Shown here one piece after another: positions 26,379 to 34,778 of a stretch of DNA of 64,000 nucleotides. The notes below the pieces were generated by a model. The model saw only the letters and a list, made by a program, of their open reading frames with translations. It was not told where the DNA came from and ran no database searches. Every line of letters begins with the position of its first letter. Position 1 is the stretch's first letter. The stretch is taken from contig NZ_JAUDRJ010000003.1 of NCBI RefSeq assembly GCF_030382115.1, positions 5,201,165 through 5,265,164 of the forward strand, read 5' to 3'. A program made the translations under genes and the position numbers. The stretch is from Nostoc sp. GT001 (GTDB taxonomy: Bacteria > Cyanobacteriota > Cyanobacteriia > Cyanobacteriales > Nostocaceae).

Positions 26379-27056
26379 TTATTCTGTCAACTCCCCAAAT
26401 TGCTGACGATAACGCTCAAGTTGTTTTTGCGCTAACTCCAACTGCTCTTCTGGAGTTTGATAGCGCTTTCTTTGTTGGTCATACCAATACAAAACCTGAC
26501 GCTGGATATTACCAGAGACGTATTGCCCTCTACCAATTCCCAAACCAATTTCTGGCATCCAAAAAGGTTCACCAATTTGCAATTGATAACTACCATCTAC
26601 TAAACGATAAACTTCAAAAGGTTGATGGCGATCGCGTTGCCAATACTCTGGATTATAAATAATGTAATATAGTACACCTAACTTGGCATAAGTGTCTAAT
26701 TTTTTGTCGTATTCTCCACCCGGAGTTAAGGAGACAATTTCTAAAGCCAGGATAGGCACAATGTTGTTTTCTTCCCAAACAACATAGCTTTTACGAGATT
26801 TGCCTTCCTTGCGGCGTTCTACACCTAAGCTCAAAAATCCGTCGGGTACAATTGGCACAAGTGGACTAACCCCTGTGGTATGGTAAACGCCCATATCCAC
26901 ACTGAAAAACCAGTCATTACGGTTTACCCAAATGTATTGCAGTAAGAAGAGAAGCAGGTTAGGAATAAAGTTCTGGTCTTCGTTATCCACAGGGGTATCG
27001 TCTGAACAAGGAAGTTCAGCACTGCTAGGCAATTGGCGGGGGTCTGATTTCACCAT
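26379..27056 (-). CDS. Uma2-family PD-(D/E)XK nuclease-like protein
   Basis: A 225-aa DUF820/Uma2 protein closely related to the one at 18969-19673: same QLPSSAELPCSDDTPVDNE start, PDGFLSLGVER, VWEENNIVPILALEIVSLT and GVLYYIIYNPEYW. The C-terminus is a short charged helix. It converges on the AbiJ-like gene with a 14-bp gap. The family is nuclease-like by fold but has no established function. Confidence 0.85.
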   Translation of the reverse strand: MVKSDPRQLPSSAELPCSDDTPVDNEDQNFIPNLLLFLLQYIWVNRNDWFFSVDMGVYHTTGVSPLVPIVPDGFLSLGVERRKEGKSRKSYVVWEENNIVPILALEIVSLTPGGEYDKKLDTYAKLGVLYYIIYNPEYWQRDRHQPFEVYRLVDGSYQLQIGEPFWMPEIGLGIGRGQYVSGNIQRQVLYWYDQQRKRYQTPEEQLELAQKQLERYRQQFGELTE

Positions 27057-27234
27057 AAGTAATGATGGTGCTGGAATGACCTAATGATTTGTATTTTATT
27101 AGATGAGAAAGCTTTATTCGGAAAAGTCGGGAAAAAAGTCGGGTTTACAGAATCTTATCGGAAAACTCCAGCAATATAACTGTAGAGTAATTTATAGTTG
27201 TCCTTAAAATCTGAACTATCCTTGTCGTTACCCA

Positions 27235-29643
27235 ATGGACGCTGAAGCAGCATTAGCATGGTTAGACGCCATAATTCCTCCTCAGACTGGGGAACGGTTG
27301 AGCGATTTGCAAAAAGTGATTCTTGTGCAAGTTTGGTTGGGTAGAAAATACTTGGATATCGCTCATGCTTACGGTTGTACGGAAGGACACGCCAAGGATG
27401 CTGGTTCTCAGTTATGGAAGCTGCTTTCTAAAGTATTGCGAGAAAAGATTACCAAAAGTAATTGTCGCGCTACTTTAGAGCGAGTTCTGAGAAAAACTTC
27501 TGCGATATCAAGTCTGATTGATTACTCCAGATCGCCCCAACCTACCCCAAAACTAGAGGATACCAATTTTATTGGACGAACAGAAGCGATCGCTCACCTG
27601 AATACTTTGGTAAATCAAGGATCAAAAGTCATTGTTATCCAAGGTGAGGGAGGCTTAGGCAAAACTACTCTAGCGCAGCAATATCTGCAAACTCAGGGGT
27701 TTGACTTGGTTTTGGAACTGCTGATGGCGAAGGAAACGCAGAATATCACCCCCGCTGAACGAGTTGTAGAGGAATGGCTCAAACAAGATTTTGACGAAGA
27801 ACCTGGGGTAGAATTTGGGGTAACTTTGGCGCGACTCAAGCGCCAACTCCACAATCGGCGCATTGGGGTGTTAATTGATAATCTTGAACCTGCATTAGAT
27901 CGACAAGGTGCGTTAATTGCTTCTCACCGCAACTATGTAGAACTATTGCGTGTTTTAACTGATGCCAGGGTGCAATCTGTTACCTTGATTACTAGCCGCG
28001 ATCGCCTTTGTGAACCTGGGTTGAATGTGAATCACTATCGGCTTCCTGGTTTAGATGAAAGCGCATGGCAACAGTTTTTTCGCAACCGTGGGTTAACTAT
28101 CAACTCGCCAACCTTGCAAATCATGCATCGCACTTATGGCGGTAATGCTAAAGCAATGGGAATTCTCTGCGGTTCAATTCAGGAGGATTTTGATGGTGAT
28201 ATGGCTCTTTATTGGCAAGAAAATCATGCCGATCCGTTAGCCGCAACCGACTTAAAAAATTTGGCGGTTAGTCAAATCAATCGTTTGCAAACTCTTGACC
28301 CTCAAGCATATCGCTTACTTTGCCGTTTGGGATGTTATCGTTACCAAGATATGCCCACCATTTCATCACCAGGATTGTTTTGTTTACTGTGGGATGTTCC
28401 AGCCGAGCAACATCGCCAAATCATCGCCTCCTTGAGAAATCGGTCTTTGGTGGAGTGCGATAAAGGTGAATACTGGTTGCATCCCGTGATTCAAAAAGAA
28501 GCGATCGCGCGTTTACGCCTCACCGATGAATGGCAAATTGCCAACCACAAAGCCGCAGAATTTTGGACAATTAGTGTTAAACAAATTGAAACTTTTAAAG
28601 ATGCTTTGCAAGCTCTAGAAGCATATTATCACTACATAGAAATTCATGACTTTGAGTTGGCGGGTAAGGTCATTTTAAAAAGCCGAAATAATCAATGGCA
28701 GCAGTTTTTACCTCTTGGTAGCACATTGTATCGGATGGGTTTAATTCAACCGATACTTGCGGCAATTGAGCGAGTTGTTAACAATCTAGAAGATGACCAA
28801 AATCTCAGCGAACTTTATAATATATTAGGCGATTTGTATTGGATAACAGGTAAAATTAGTCAAGCGATCGCTTGTCAAGAAAAGACTATTACACTCGCAA
28901 CCCAAGCACTCAAATCACTTGTACTTCAGCCAGAAAATAAACATACAGTTTACTATCTGAGGATGCTAGAGGTAGATTCTTTATTAAGTATTGGTCTTTA
29001 CAAAATAGATTTGTGGGAACTAGAGGCAGCCGCCAAATTATTTCAACAAGTAATTTACTTAGCTCAAAATACTGAACATCATCGCTGGGCAGAGAAAGCT
29101 TCAGTTTGTTTAGCTTTGGTGTATTCTTATTTAGGTTTGCCTGATGCCTCGTCTGCATTAGCAGATGTAGCTTATCAAAATATTACGAACGAAAAACTGA
29201 TAGAACAGACTGGTAGATTTGTCTATTTTATGCAAATTTTAGGTCAAACCTACGTCAATTTAGGCGAATTTTCTCAGGCAAATCAGATATTCCACCAAGC
29301 TTTGACTTTTGCTGAAGAAAGTCACTATATGCAGGTAAAAGCAAAAACACTCAATGGTTTAGCAGAAATCCATCGGCAACAAACAGATTTTGCATTAGCT
29401 ATTGCGAATCATACAGAAGCAATCGAACTTTTGGATAAAATAGGCGCTAAATGCGATCTGGCTGAAGCTTATTTTCAATTGGGTTTAACTAATCAAAGGA
29501 TGTCAAAATCTGATGAAAGTCAAATAAATTTTGATCGAGCAATTCAGCTATTTACTGAAATTAAAGCACCAAAACAAGTTGAAAAAGTTTTAAAGTGTGC
29601 TACTCATATCTGTGTCACCAGTCGGAGATTGGAAATGAGGTAA
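27235..29643 (+). CDS. STAND NTPase: VMAP-type HTH, NB-ARC and TPR repeats
   Basis: An 802-aa signal-transduction ATPase. Residues 1-90 form a helix-turn-helix of the type found at the start of VMAP/STAND proteins (LSDLQKVILVQVWLGRKY, TEGHAKDAGSQLWKLLS). NB-ARC follows, with Walker A GEGGLGKTT (about 138-146), Walker B GVLIDNLEP, and the sensor TLITSRDRL. A winged-helix region leads to a C-terminal half of TPR-like repeats (about 510-790) that should bind a ligand or partner. Such proteins are switch-like and several act in antiphage defence or programmed death; no effector domain is visible, so partners in trans are likely. Confidence 0.85.
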   Translation: MDAEAALAWLDAIIPPQTGERLSDLQKVILVQVWLGRKYLDIAHAYGCTEGHAKDAGSQLWKLLSKVLREKITKSNCRATLERVLRKTSAISSLIDYSRSPQPTPKLEDTNFIGRTEAIAHLNTLVNQGSKVIVIQGEGGLGKTTLAQQYLQTQGFDLVLELLMAKETQNITPAERVVEEWLKQDFDEEPGVEFGVTLARLKRQLHNRRIGVLIDNLEPALDRQGALIASHRNYVELLRVLTDARVQSVTLITSRDRLCEPGLNVNHYRLPGLDESAWQQFFRNRGLTINSPTLQIMHRTYGGNAKAMGILCGSIQEDFDGDMALYWQENHADPLAATDLKNLAVSQINRLQTLDPQAYRLLCRLGCYRYQDMPTISSPGLFCLLWDVPAEQHRQIIASLRNRSLVECDKGEYWLHPVIQKEAIARLRLTDEWQIANHKAAEFWTISVKQIETFKDALQALEAYYHYIEIHDFELAGKVILKSRNNQWQQFLPLGSTLYRMGLIQPILAAIERVVNNLEDDQNLSELYNILGDLYWITGKISQAIACQEKTITLATQALKSLVLQPENKHTVYYLRMLEVDSLLSIGLYKIDLWELEAAAKLFQQVIYLAQNTEHHRWAEKASVCLALVYSYLGLPDASSALADVAYQNITNEKLIEQTGRFVYFMQILGQTYVNLGEFSQANQIFHQALTFAEESHYMQVKAKTLNGLAEIHRQQTDFALAIANHTEAIELLDKIGAKCDLAEAYFQLGLTNQRMSKSDESQINFDRAIQLFTEIKAPKQVEKVLKCATHICVTSRRLEMR

Positions 29644-29701
29644 AATCTTTGGTTTAGAAACGGTTCTGCAAACAAATCAAAGTAAATAATTAAAAGTTGA
29701 C

Positions 29702-31249
29702 TTAAGGACTTGGTGCAGTCCATTGAGAAGTGGTTTGATCGTACTTACCTTTTATGGTTGCAGCGCGAGGACGAGCTGCTGCTAAAGCCGCTAGCTCATC
29801 ATCTTCCGAGGTATAGTCTCCAAAATCTACACCTAATAAACCACCATTACCTAAAATCCCGATACTCTTCAAATGAGCCTCAATATTATCTAAATCAAGA
29901 ATGTCAGAGTCATCATTACTTAAAGTTCCCATCCACATAATCCAAATATCTTTTTCTATTTGATCGACTCCAGGTTTAGTAGTATCGTAAGCCAAAATAG
30001 AATTACCAAAGGCACTCATCGCAGTTGCTTTTTGTCTCAATTCGCTAAAGACACTTGCCATTCCATTAATGCGATCGTTCATGGCATTAGTTGCTGTTAG
30101 TATATCTGCTGGCGAATATGACGATGCACCACCAGCAATTTGTACCCTGATTTCTGCAATTAATCGCTCAAGAATAACAGTATTTTTATGTAAGTTTGCT
30201 AATACTTTATTGGTTTGCAATGCACCACGATACATTGATGCAACGTGTTGCCAAATATTACTTCGCAGCATATCCGGTGAAAGACCACCAGGTTGTAAAT
30301 CACTGCCTCGTGTTGTGATAGCATCTGATACAGCAAGAGCTACTGCTGAAGAGGCAGCTCCTTGTAAAAATGAAGAACCAGCTGCTGTACCTGCATCAGC
30401 GAGGGTGAGAGCAAACCATCCAGCAGCGGTAGAAGGAGCAATATAGGCGGCGGCAAGACCTGCTAAAACACCCGTTCCTATTCCTAAAAATATTCCTCTC
30501 CAAAGAGTTTGATTTTGTGCTTCTGCTCTTCCTTGACCAATTACTCTTGAGTAATTGCTGTAAGCCATATCGTAATTTATGGAGAAAATTCTTAATTTTG
30601 TACTGATTAAATCAGTATTTGCTACAGATAAATCCACATAAATACTACCTAAATTATGACAAGCATCAATTAATCTTGCATTGGCTTCCGTCAGTGGCAG
30701 TTTTGTCGAAAGTTCTGTAACTACTGAGTTTTTTGGCGCTCTCTGCAACACATCTCTCTGCAATACTCGACCTTTCTGTTGTACTACATGAGTCAACTGA
30801 TTATTTACTGGCGATTTCCTTTGCCCAAAGTAAACATCGAGAGGTTTAGTTTGCACTTCTTCCTCTTGAGTCTGTTCTTCTGCTGTCATCTGCGTTTGCA
30901 TCGCAGTATTAGGCATTGACATGACTCGATTAGCCAACTGGTCTCCTGGTTCTCCAACCGTCAGTTTTGCTTGTGGACGACGCAACGCTATGCTACTAAT
31001 GTCGTGAACAGGCTTTTTTTTGATAGCTTGTGATTCCCAGGATTGTTCGCCAGTAGACTGAGCTGCTTGCAGGTCGGTTGATACTTCAGAGGATGCTTGG
31101 ATTGGAGCTTTATTTGCGATGTCAAAGCCACGCACTGGATTCGCCAGCGTTGGAGTTGTTGCTGAGAGCAGCGACGGATTTGAAGTGGATATACCTGCTT
31201 TCTTGGGTTTAAATATGCGTAGGCATAGCCCGTCGTAGACATCGCTCAT
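29702..31249 (-). CDS. Putative eCIS cargo protein with degenerate DUF4157-type leader
   Basis: A 515-aa protein. Residues 10-115 look like the leader of eCIS-associated proteins: RIFKPKKA, STSNPSLL, then LRRPQAKLTVGEPGDQLANR, which matches the DUF4157 entry motif but lacks its usual YEQEAD piece and the HExxH. The middle (about 250-305) is a Gly/Ala-rich hydrophobic stretch (FLGIGTGVLAGLAAAY) flanked by helical regions, so membrane insertion or pore formation is possible. The first residues (MSDVYDGL) come from a dispersed palindrome at 31216-31246, so the native start was probably replaced. It lies on the same strand as the eCIS-like ATPase and DUF4255 genes 1.5 kb upstream. Confidence 0.65.
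   Translation of the reverse strand: MSDVYDGLCLRIFKPKKAGISTSNPSLLSATTPTLANPVRGFDIANKAPIQASSEVSTDLQAAQSTGEQSWESQAIKKKPVHDISSIALRRPQAKLTVGEPGDQLANRVMSMPNTAMQTQMTAEEQTQEEEVQTKPLDVYFGQRKSPVNNQLTHVVQQKGRVLQRDVLQRAPKNSVVTELSTKLPLTEANARLIDACHNLGSIYVDLSVANTDLISTKLRIFSINYDMAYSNYSRVIGQGRAEAQNQTLWRGIFLGIGTGVLAGLAAAYIAPSTAAGWFALTLADAGTAAGSSFLQGAASSAVALAVSDAITTRGSDLQPGGLSPDMLRSNIWQHVASMYRGALQTNKVLANLHKNTVILERLIAEIRVQIAGGASSYSPADILTATNAMNDRINGMASVFSELRQKATAMSAFGNSILAYDTTKPGVDQIEKDIWIMWMGTLSNDDSDILDLDNIEAHLKSIGILGNGGLLGVDFGDYTSEDDELAALAAARPRAATIKGKYDQTTSQWTAPSP
31216..31246. repeat. Dispersed palindrome at the start of the cargo gene
   Basis: On the minus strand the sequence GCGATGTCTACGACGGGCTA continues into TGCCTACGC, the same family as at 8355-8390. 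It supplies the start codon and first residues of the eCIS-type cargo gene. Confidence 0.75.
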
Positions 31250-31450
31250 CTCACATCCTCAATGCATATTTTTGAATCAAATTATACAATTTGTTTAGTG
31301 GCGATCGCTATCGACTTAAGTAGAAATTATTCTTTGCCAGCAGTGGCTCTGTGCGATCGAGATTTATAATTCTAGAAAGCTGGGGCGATCGCTTTTGCAG
31401 GTGAATGAATTGGGTTAAGTTAGATTTATCTTGTCAAAATAGAAATTATT

Positions 31451-32182
31451 ATGTCTTCTGCTCAAGATTTAGGAATAATTTTAGAAGACACACCAGAAGA
31501 TGTTATATTTCCTCCTGGTGATTTGTACAGTGATGAACCACCTTTGGAAACAGAACTTCACTTACGGCAAATACTGCTGTTGATTCAGTGTTTGGAATGG
31601 TTGTGGCAGGAGCGCCAAGATTTCTACGCTTGCGGTAACATGACGATTTATTACAGTCCGCGTCAACGCAAGTCTGAGCAATTTAGAGGTCCCGATTTCT
31701 TTGTAGTTTTAAATACCCAACGCAAAACACGCAAAAGCTGGGTAGTTTGGGAAGAAGATGGCAAATACCCAAATGCGATTGTAGAGATTCTTTCTGACAA
31801 AACAGCTGCTACTGATAGAGGGTTGAAAAAGGAAATCTATCAAGATATTTGGCGGACTCCTGATTATTTTTGGTTTGACCCGGTAAGTTTAGAATTTAAA
31901 GGATTTCATTTATTAGATGGTCGTTATCAAGAACTGCAAGCAAATGAAGCAGGCTGGTTATGGAGTCAGCAATTGCAGTTATATTTGGGAGTTTATCAAT
32001 CGAAGTTGCGCTTTTTCACTGCCGATGGACAACTAACGCCCACGCCAGAAGAAGTAGCACACCAAGAACAGCAACAGCGTCAACAAGCTGAACAGCAACG
32101 CGAACAAGCCGAGCAACAACTTGCCCAAATGGAGTCCATGCTTGCTCGCTATCGGGAAAGATTTGGTGAATTACCAGAGTAA
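31451..32182 (+). CDS. Uma2-family PD-(D/E)XK nuclease-like protein, distant member
   Basis: A 243-aa DUF820/Uma2 protein. The catalytic pattern is better preserved than in the two other copies: GPDFFVVLN (Asp), AIVEILSDKT (Glu) and a following Lys-rich helix DRGLKKEIYQDIW. The tail (about 198-240) is a Gln/Glu-rich coiled coil. It faces away from the eCIS cargo gene, which starts 201 bp away on the other strand. A single pentapeptide-repeat gene follows after 34 bp. The role is unknown. Confidence 0.82.
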   Translation: MSSAQDLGIILEDTPEDVIFPPGDLYSDEPPLETELHLRQILLLIQCLEWLWQERQDFYACGNMTIYYSPRQRKSEQFRGPDFFVVLNTQRKTRKSWVVWEEDGKYPNAIVEILSDKTAATDRGLKKEIYQDIWRTPDYFWFDPVSLEFKGFHLLDGRYQELQANEAGWLWSQQLQLYLGVYQSKLRFFTADGQLTPTPEEVAHQEQQQRQQAEQQREQAEQQLAQMESMLARYRERFGELPE

Positions 32183-32216
32183 TACCAATTCAAAATTCAA
32201 AATTCAAAAGTAAATT

Positions 32217-32699
32217 ATGGATGGAGAAGAGTTGAGAAGAAGATATGCTGCTGGGGAAAGAGATTTTAGCGGTCTCAATCTCAGTGGTATTAATATCAGC
32301 GGCTCCGAACCAATGGAAGATGTTTTTATTAATATTGACTTGAGTGGAATCAATTTGAGTGGAGCCAACTTGACTGATACTATCTTGGCTGGTGCTGATC
32401 TCACTGATGCCAATTTGAGTAACGCCAATCTGACTAGTGCCAACTTGGGTCAGTGCAAATTGATTCGTGCTAATTTGAGTGGAGCCAATTTGACTAAAGC
32501 TTGCTTGGATGTTGTTGAATTCATGGATACTGACATGAGTGGTGCTGAATTGCGATCCGCTTCTATCACCCAAACTTGGCTGGGTAACACCAATATGAAT
32601 GGTGCCAAGCATGTGAGTAATGTTGACTGGACTGGTACTCGCGTCAGAGGTCTTGTTTTGGAGGATGGAAGTGTCCTCAACGACGATCACGACTGGTGA
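32217..32699 (+). CDS. Pentapeptide-repeat protein
   Basis: A 160-aa soluble protein built of A(N/D)LSG-type pentapeptide repeats from about residue 20 to 150, for example LSGANLTDTILAGADLTDAN. The repeats form a right-handed quadrilateral beta-helix. Such proteins are abundant in cyanobacteria and mostly of unknown role; a few mimic DNA. It starts 34 bp after the Uma2 gene and ends convergent to the AAA+ gene with an 87-bp gap. The long antisense open frames over this gene are a consequence of the repeats. Confidence 0.88.
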   Translation: MDGEELRRRYAAGERDFSGLNLSGINISGSEPMEDVFINIDLSGINLSGANLTDTILAGADLTDANLSNANLTSANLGQCKLIRANLSGANLTKACLDVVEFMDTDMSGAELRSASITQTWLGNTNMNGAKHVSNVDWTGTRVRGLVLEDGSVLNDDHDW

Positions 32700-32786
32700 C
32701 ACCATTGTTAGTTGAGAATTCGCCAACAGGGACGCATTCAATCCTAAATTTTGAAAATCAGTAACATCCATTTCAAAATTGCAAAA

Positions 32787-34778
32787 TTACATCCATCCGC
32801 CAACTTCCGCATCAGTCAAGGGTTTTTCCAACTTACTATATTCTGTTTGAGCCGCCCGCAATACGTGTTTCATCTGCACTGGTTCCCCAGCATCGGCAGC
32901 CAAAAAAGCGGCATTTAAGGCGATGTTACGGATATTACCCCCAGCGACATTGAGCCGCGCTAGTTGCAGAGCATCTAAATCTGCGGTTGGGGTTTCGGCT
33001 GGAAAGACACGCCGCCAAATTTCGGCTCGTTGCATAGTATCAGGGAAGGGAAACTGCACCACAAAGCGAATCCGCCGCAGAAAGGCTGTATCAATTGCAC
33101 TCTTCAAGTTAGTAGTCAATACTGCTAAACCTGGGTAGCTTTCCATCCGTTGCAATAAATAGCTAACTTCAATATTGGCATAGCGATCGCGCGCATCTTT
33201 AACTTCACTCCGTTTACCAAATAAAGCGTCAGCTTCATCAAATAACAAAATCACTCCACCTTGTTCTGCGGCATCAAATACCCGGCGCAAATTCTTCTCT
33301 GTCTCACCAATATATTTGCTGACTACTGATGATAAGTCAATACGATAGAGATCGAGGCGCAATTTCTGGGCCAGTACTTCTGCTCCCAAAGTTTTCCCAG
33401 TGCCGCTACTACCTGCAAATAGAGCGCTGATTCCCAATCCCCTAGCACTCTTGCCCCCAAAACCCCAATTGTTATATACAGTACTACGTTGCCGTACATG
33501 AGCCGCAATTTCCCGGAGAACTTGTTTCTGTGCTTCTGGCAATACTAAGTCTTCCCAATCGCCAGATGGCTCAATTCGTTGGGCGAGTTCATCTAAGCGC
33601 GGACGTGCTTGTACGCGGCAAGCATCCCATAAAATACTAGTGATATCGGTTTCTGGTGTTTGTGCCAACTGTCCTGCGGCTTCTGCACAAGCAGCGCGAA
33701 TGGTTGCAGCACTGAGGTTAAACTGATCCACTAGGGTTTTGACTTGCCCATTCATTTGCGATGCACTCGCCCCTAATGCATTTTGCCAAACTGCACTTTG
33801 TTCTTTACTAGTTGGTTGATGTACGTCAAAATTAACTACTAGGTGTTGTGATAAGCCGATCCGTTCCCGACTCGTGACTATTAAAAAGCCGTTTATGCGT
33901 TCGATGAAACGAGCGATCGCATTCACCCGCGCTGTATCATTAGTATCCAGTTCGTTGCAGTCTATCAGTAAGGCAGACTTACTTAAAATTGTCTCGCGAG
34001 TCCACAGGCGGATGAGATTATCCAACTCGCCAGGTGCTAAAGGAATGACTTGTGCAGGCATTACCCACAGGTTTAAACCCTGAAGCTGACAAATTGCGGC
34101 GGCAATGGCACGTTTACTGGCAGTTTCACCACCAGATAACTGGACAATTGGCAAGTTATTAACCTTGTTAGCTTGCGCCCAAATTGCTGCGATTCGCTCT
34201 GCCAAATCTTGGTGCGAGGGAACTAAATCGCTAACCTCTGGTAATGGCTCAATGATACCAGCTAGCCGTTCGTCAAGATATTGAATACCCGTGAGATAAT
34301 GTAAAATCCGCTCGTCAATTCTCAAGGGACTAAGAGTTAGGGCATGACCATCACCAATTTGAATTAACCGCCAATAACGTAAGGGAGCATTTGGAGCGAT
34401 CGCATCCCAGTGGACATCGGGTAAAGCTGCCAAAGCTAAACCCAAAGTTGGGTAAGCTCGTTGTGAATCACCGTGAACGATGGCACACAATTTGGCAAAA
34501 TCTCCATTTAATTCCATACCTGCACACAACAGCAACAGATCGCGTTCAAAGGATGAGAGGCGAAACATTTTGCATATTCTCTCCAATGCCGATGGTACAG
34601 GCATTGCAGCAGCGGCTTCCTGTAACGTTTGCTGTAAATGCTCTTGGTTGTTCTCTTCAGGTTGATTTTGCTCTTTTGCCGTGTGATTTTCTAAAATACC
34701 ACGCACCACGGCTAGGGCTGCTGATAGATAGCGGTAGTTTGCCTCATCCCAATTGTGATTTATTGTCGTAGCATTCAT
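32787..34778 (-). CDS. AAA+ ATPase of eCIS type (Afp15-like)
   Basis: A 663-aa cytosolic ATPase. The N-terminal 400 residues include a winged-helix-like region and a degenerate first ATPase lobe; the C-terminal AAA+ module has Walker A AGSSGTGKT (about 456-463), Walker B VILLFDEADALFG (about 507), sensor 1 LTTNLKSAID and the arginine finger FLRRIRF. AAA+ proteins of this kind accompany contractile injection systems, where they are thought to help particle assembly. Its start overlaps the stop of the DUF4255 gene by 4 bp (ATGA), showing translational coupling. No sheath or tube genes are near. Confidence 0.8.
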   Translation of the reverse strand: MNATTINHNWDEANYRYLSAALAVVRGILENHTAKEQNQPEENNQEHLQQTLQEAAAAMPVPSALERICKMFRLSSFERDLLLLCAGMELNGDFAKLCAIVHGDSQRAYPTLGLALAALPDVHWDAIAPNAPLRYWRLIQIGDGHALTLSPLRIDERILHYLTGIQYLDERLAGIIEPLPEVSDLVPSHQDLAERIAAIWAQANKVNNLPIVQLSGGETASKRAIAAAICQLQGLNLWVMPAQVIPLAPGELDNLIRLWTRETILSKSALLIDCNELDTNDTARVNAIARFIERINGFLIVTSRERIGLSQHLVVNFDVHQPTSKEQSAVWQNALGASASQMNGQVKTLVDQFNLSAATIRAACAEAAGQLAQTPETDITSILWDACRVQARPRLDELAQRIEPSGDWEDLVLPEAQKQVLREIAAHVRQRSTVYNNWGFGGKSARGLGISALFAGSSGTGKTLGAEVLAQKLRLDLYRIDLSSVVSKYIGETEKNLRRVFDAAEQGGVILLFDEADALFGKRSEVKDARDRYANIEVSYLLQRMESYPGLAVLTTNLKSAIDTAFLRRIRFVVQFPFPDTMQRAEIWRRVFPAETPTADLDALQLARLNVAGGNIRNIALNAAFLAADAGEPVQMKHVLRAAQTEYSKLEKPLTDAEVGGWM

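Noticed and set aside
30988..31242. 84-aa frame starting MSTTGYAYAYLN at the cargo gene start
   Set aside because: It is an alternative frame of the same DNA; the leader motifs (KPKKAGISTSNP) are in the other frame.
32190..32771. 193-aa minus-strand frame opposite the pentapeptide-repeat gene
   Set aside because: It mirrors the repeats of the real gene on the other strand (repeating T-Q-I/S-x-x pattern); long antisense frames are expected for such repeats.
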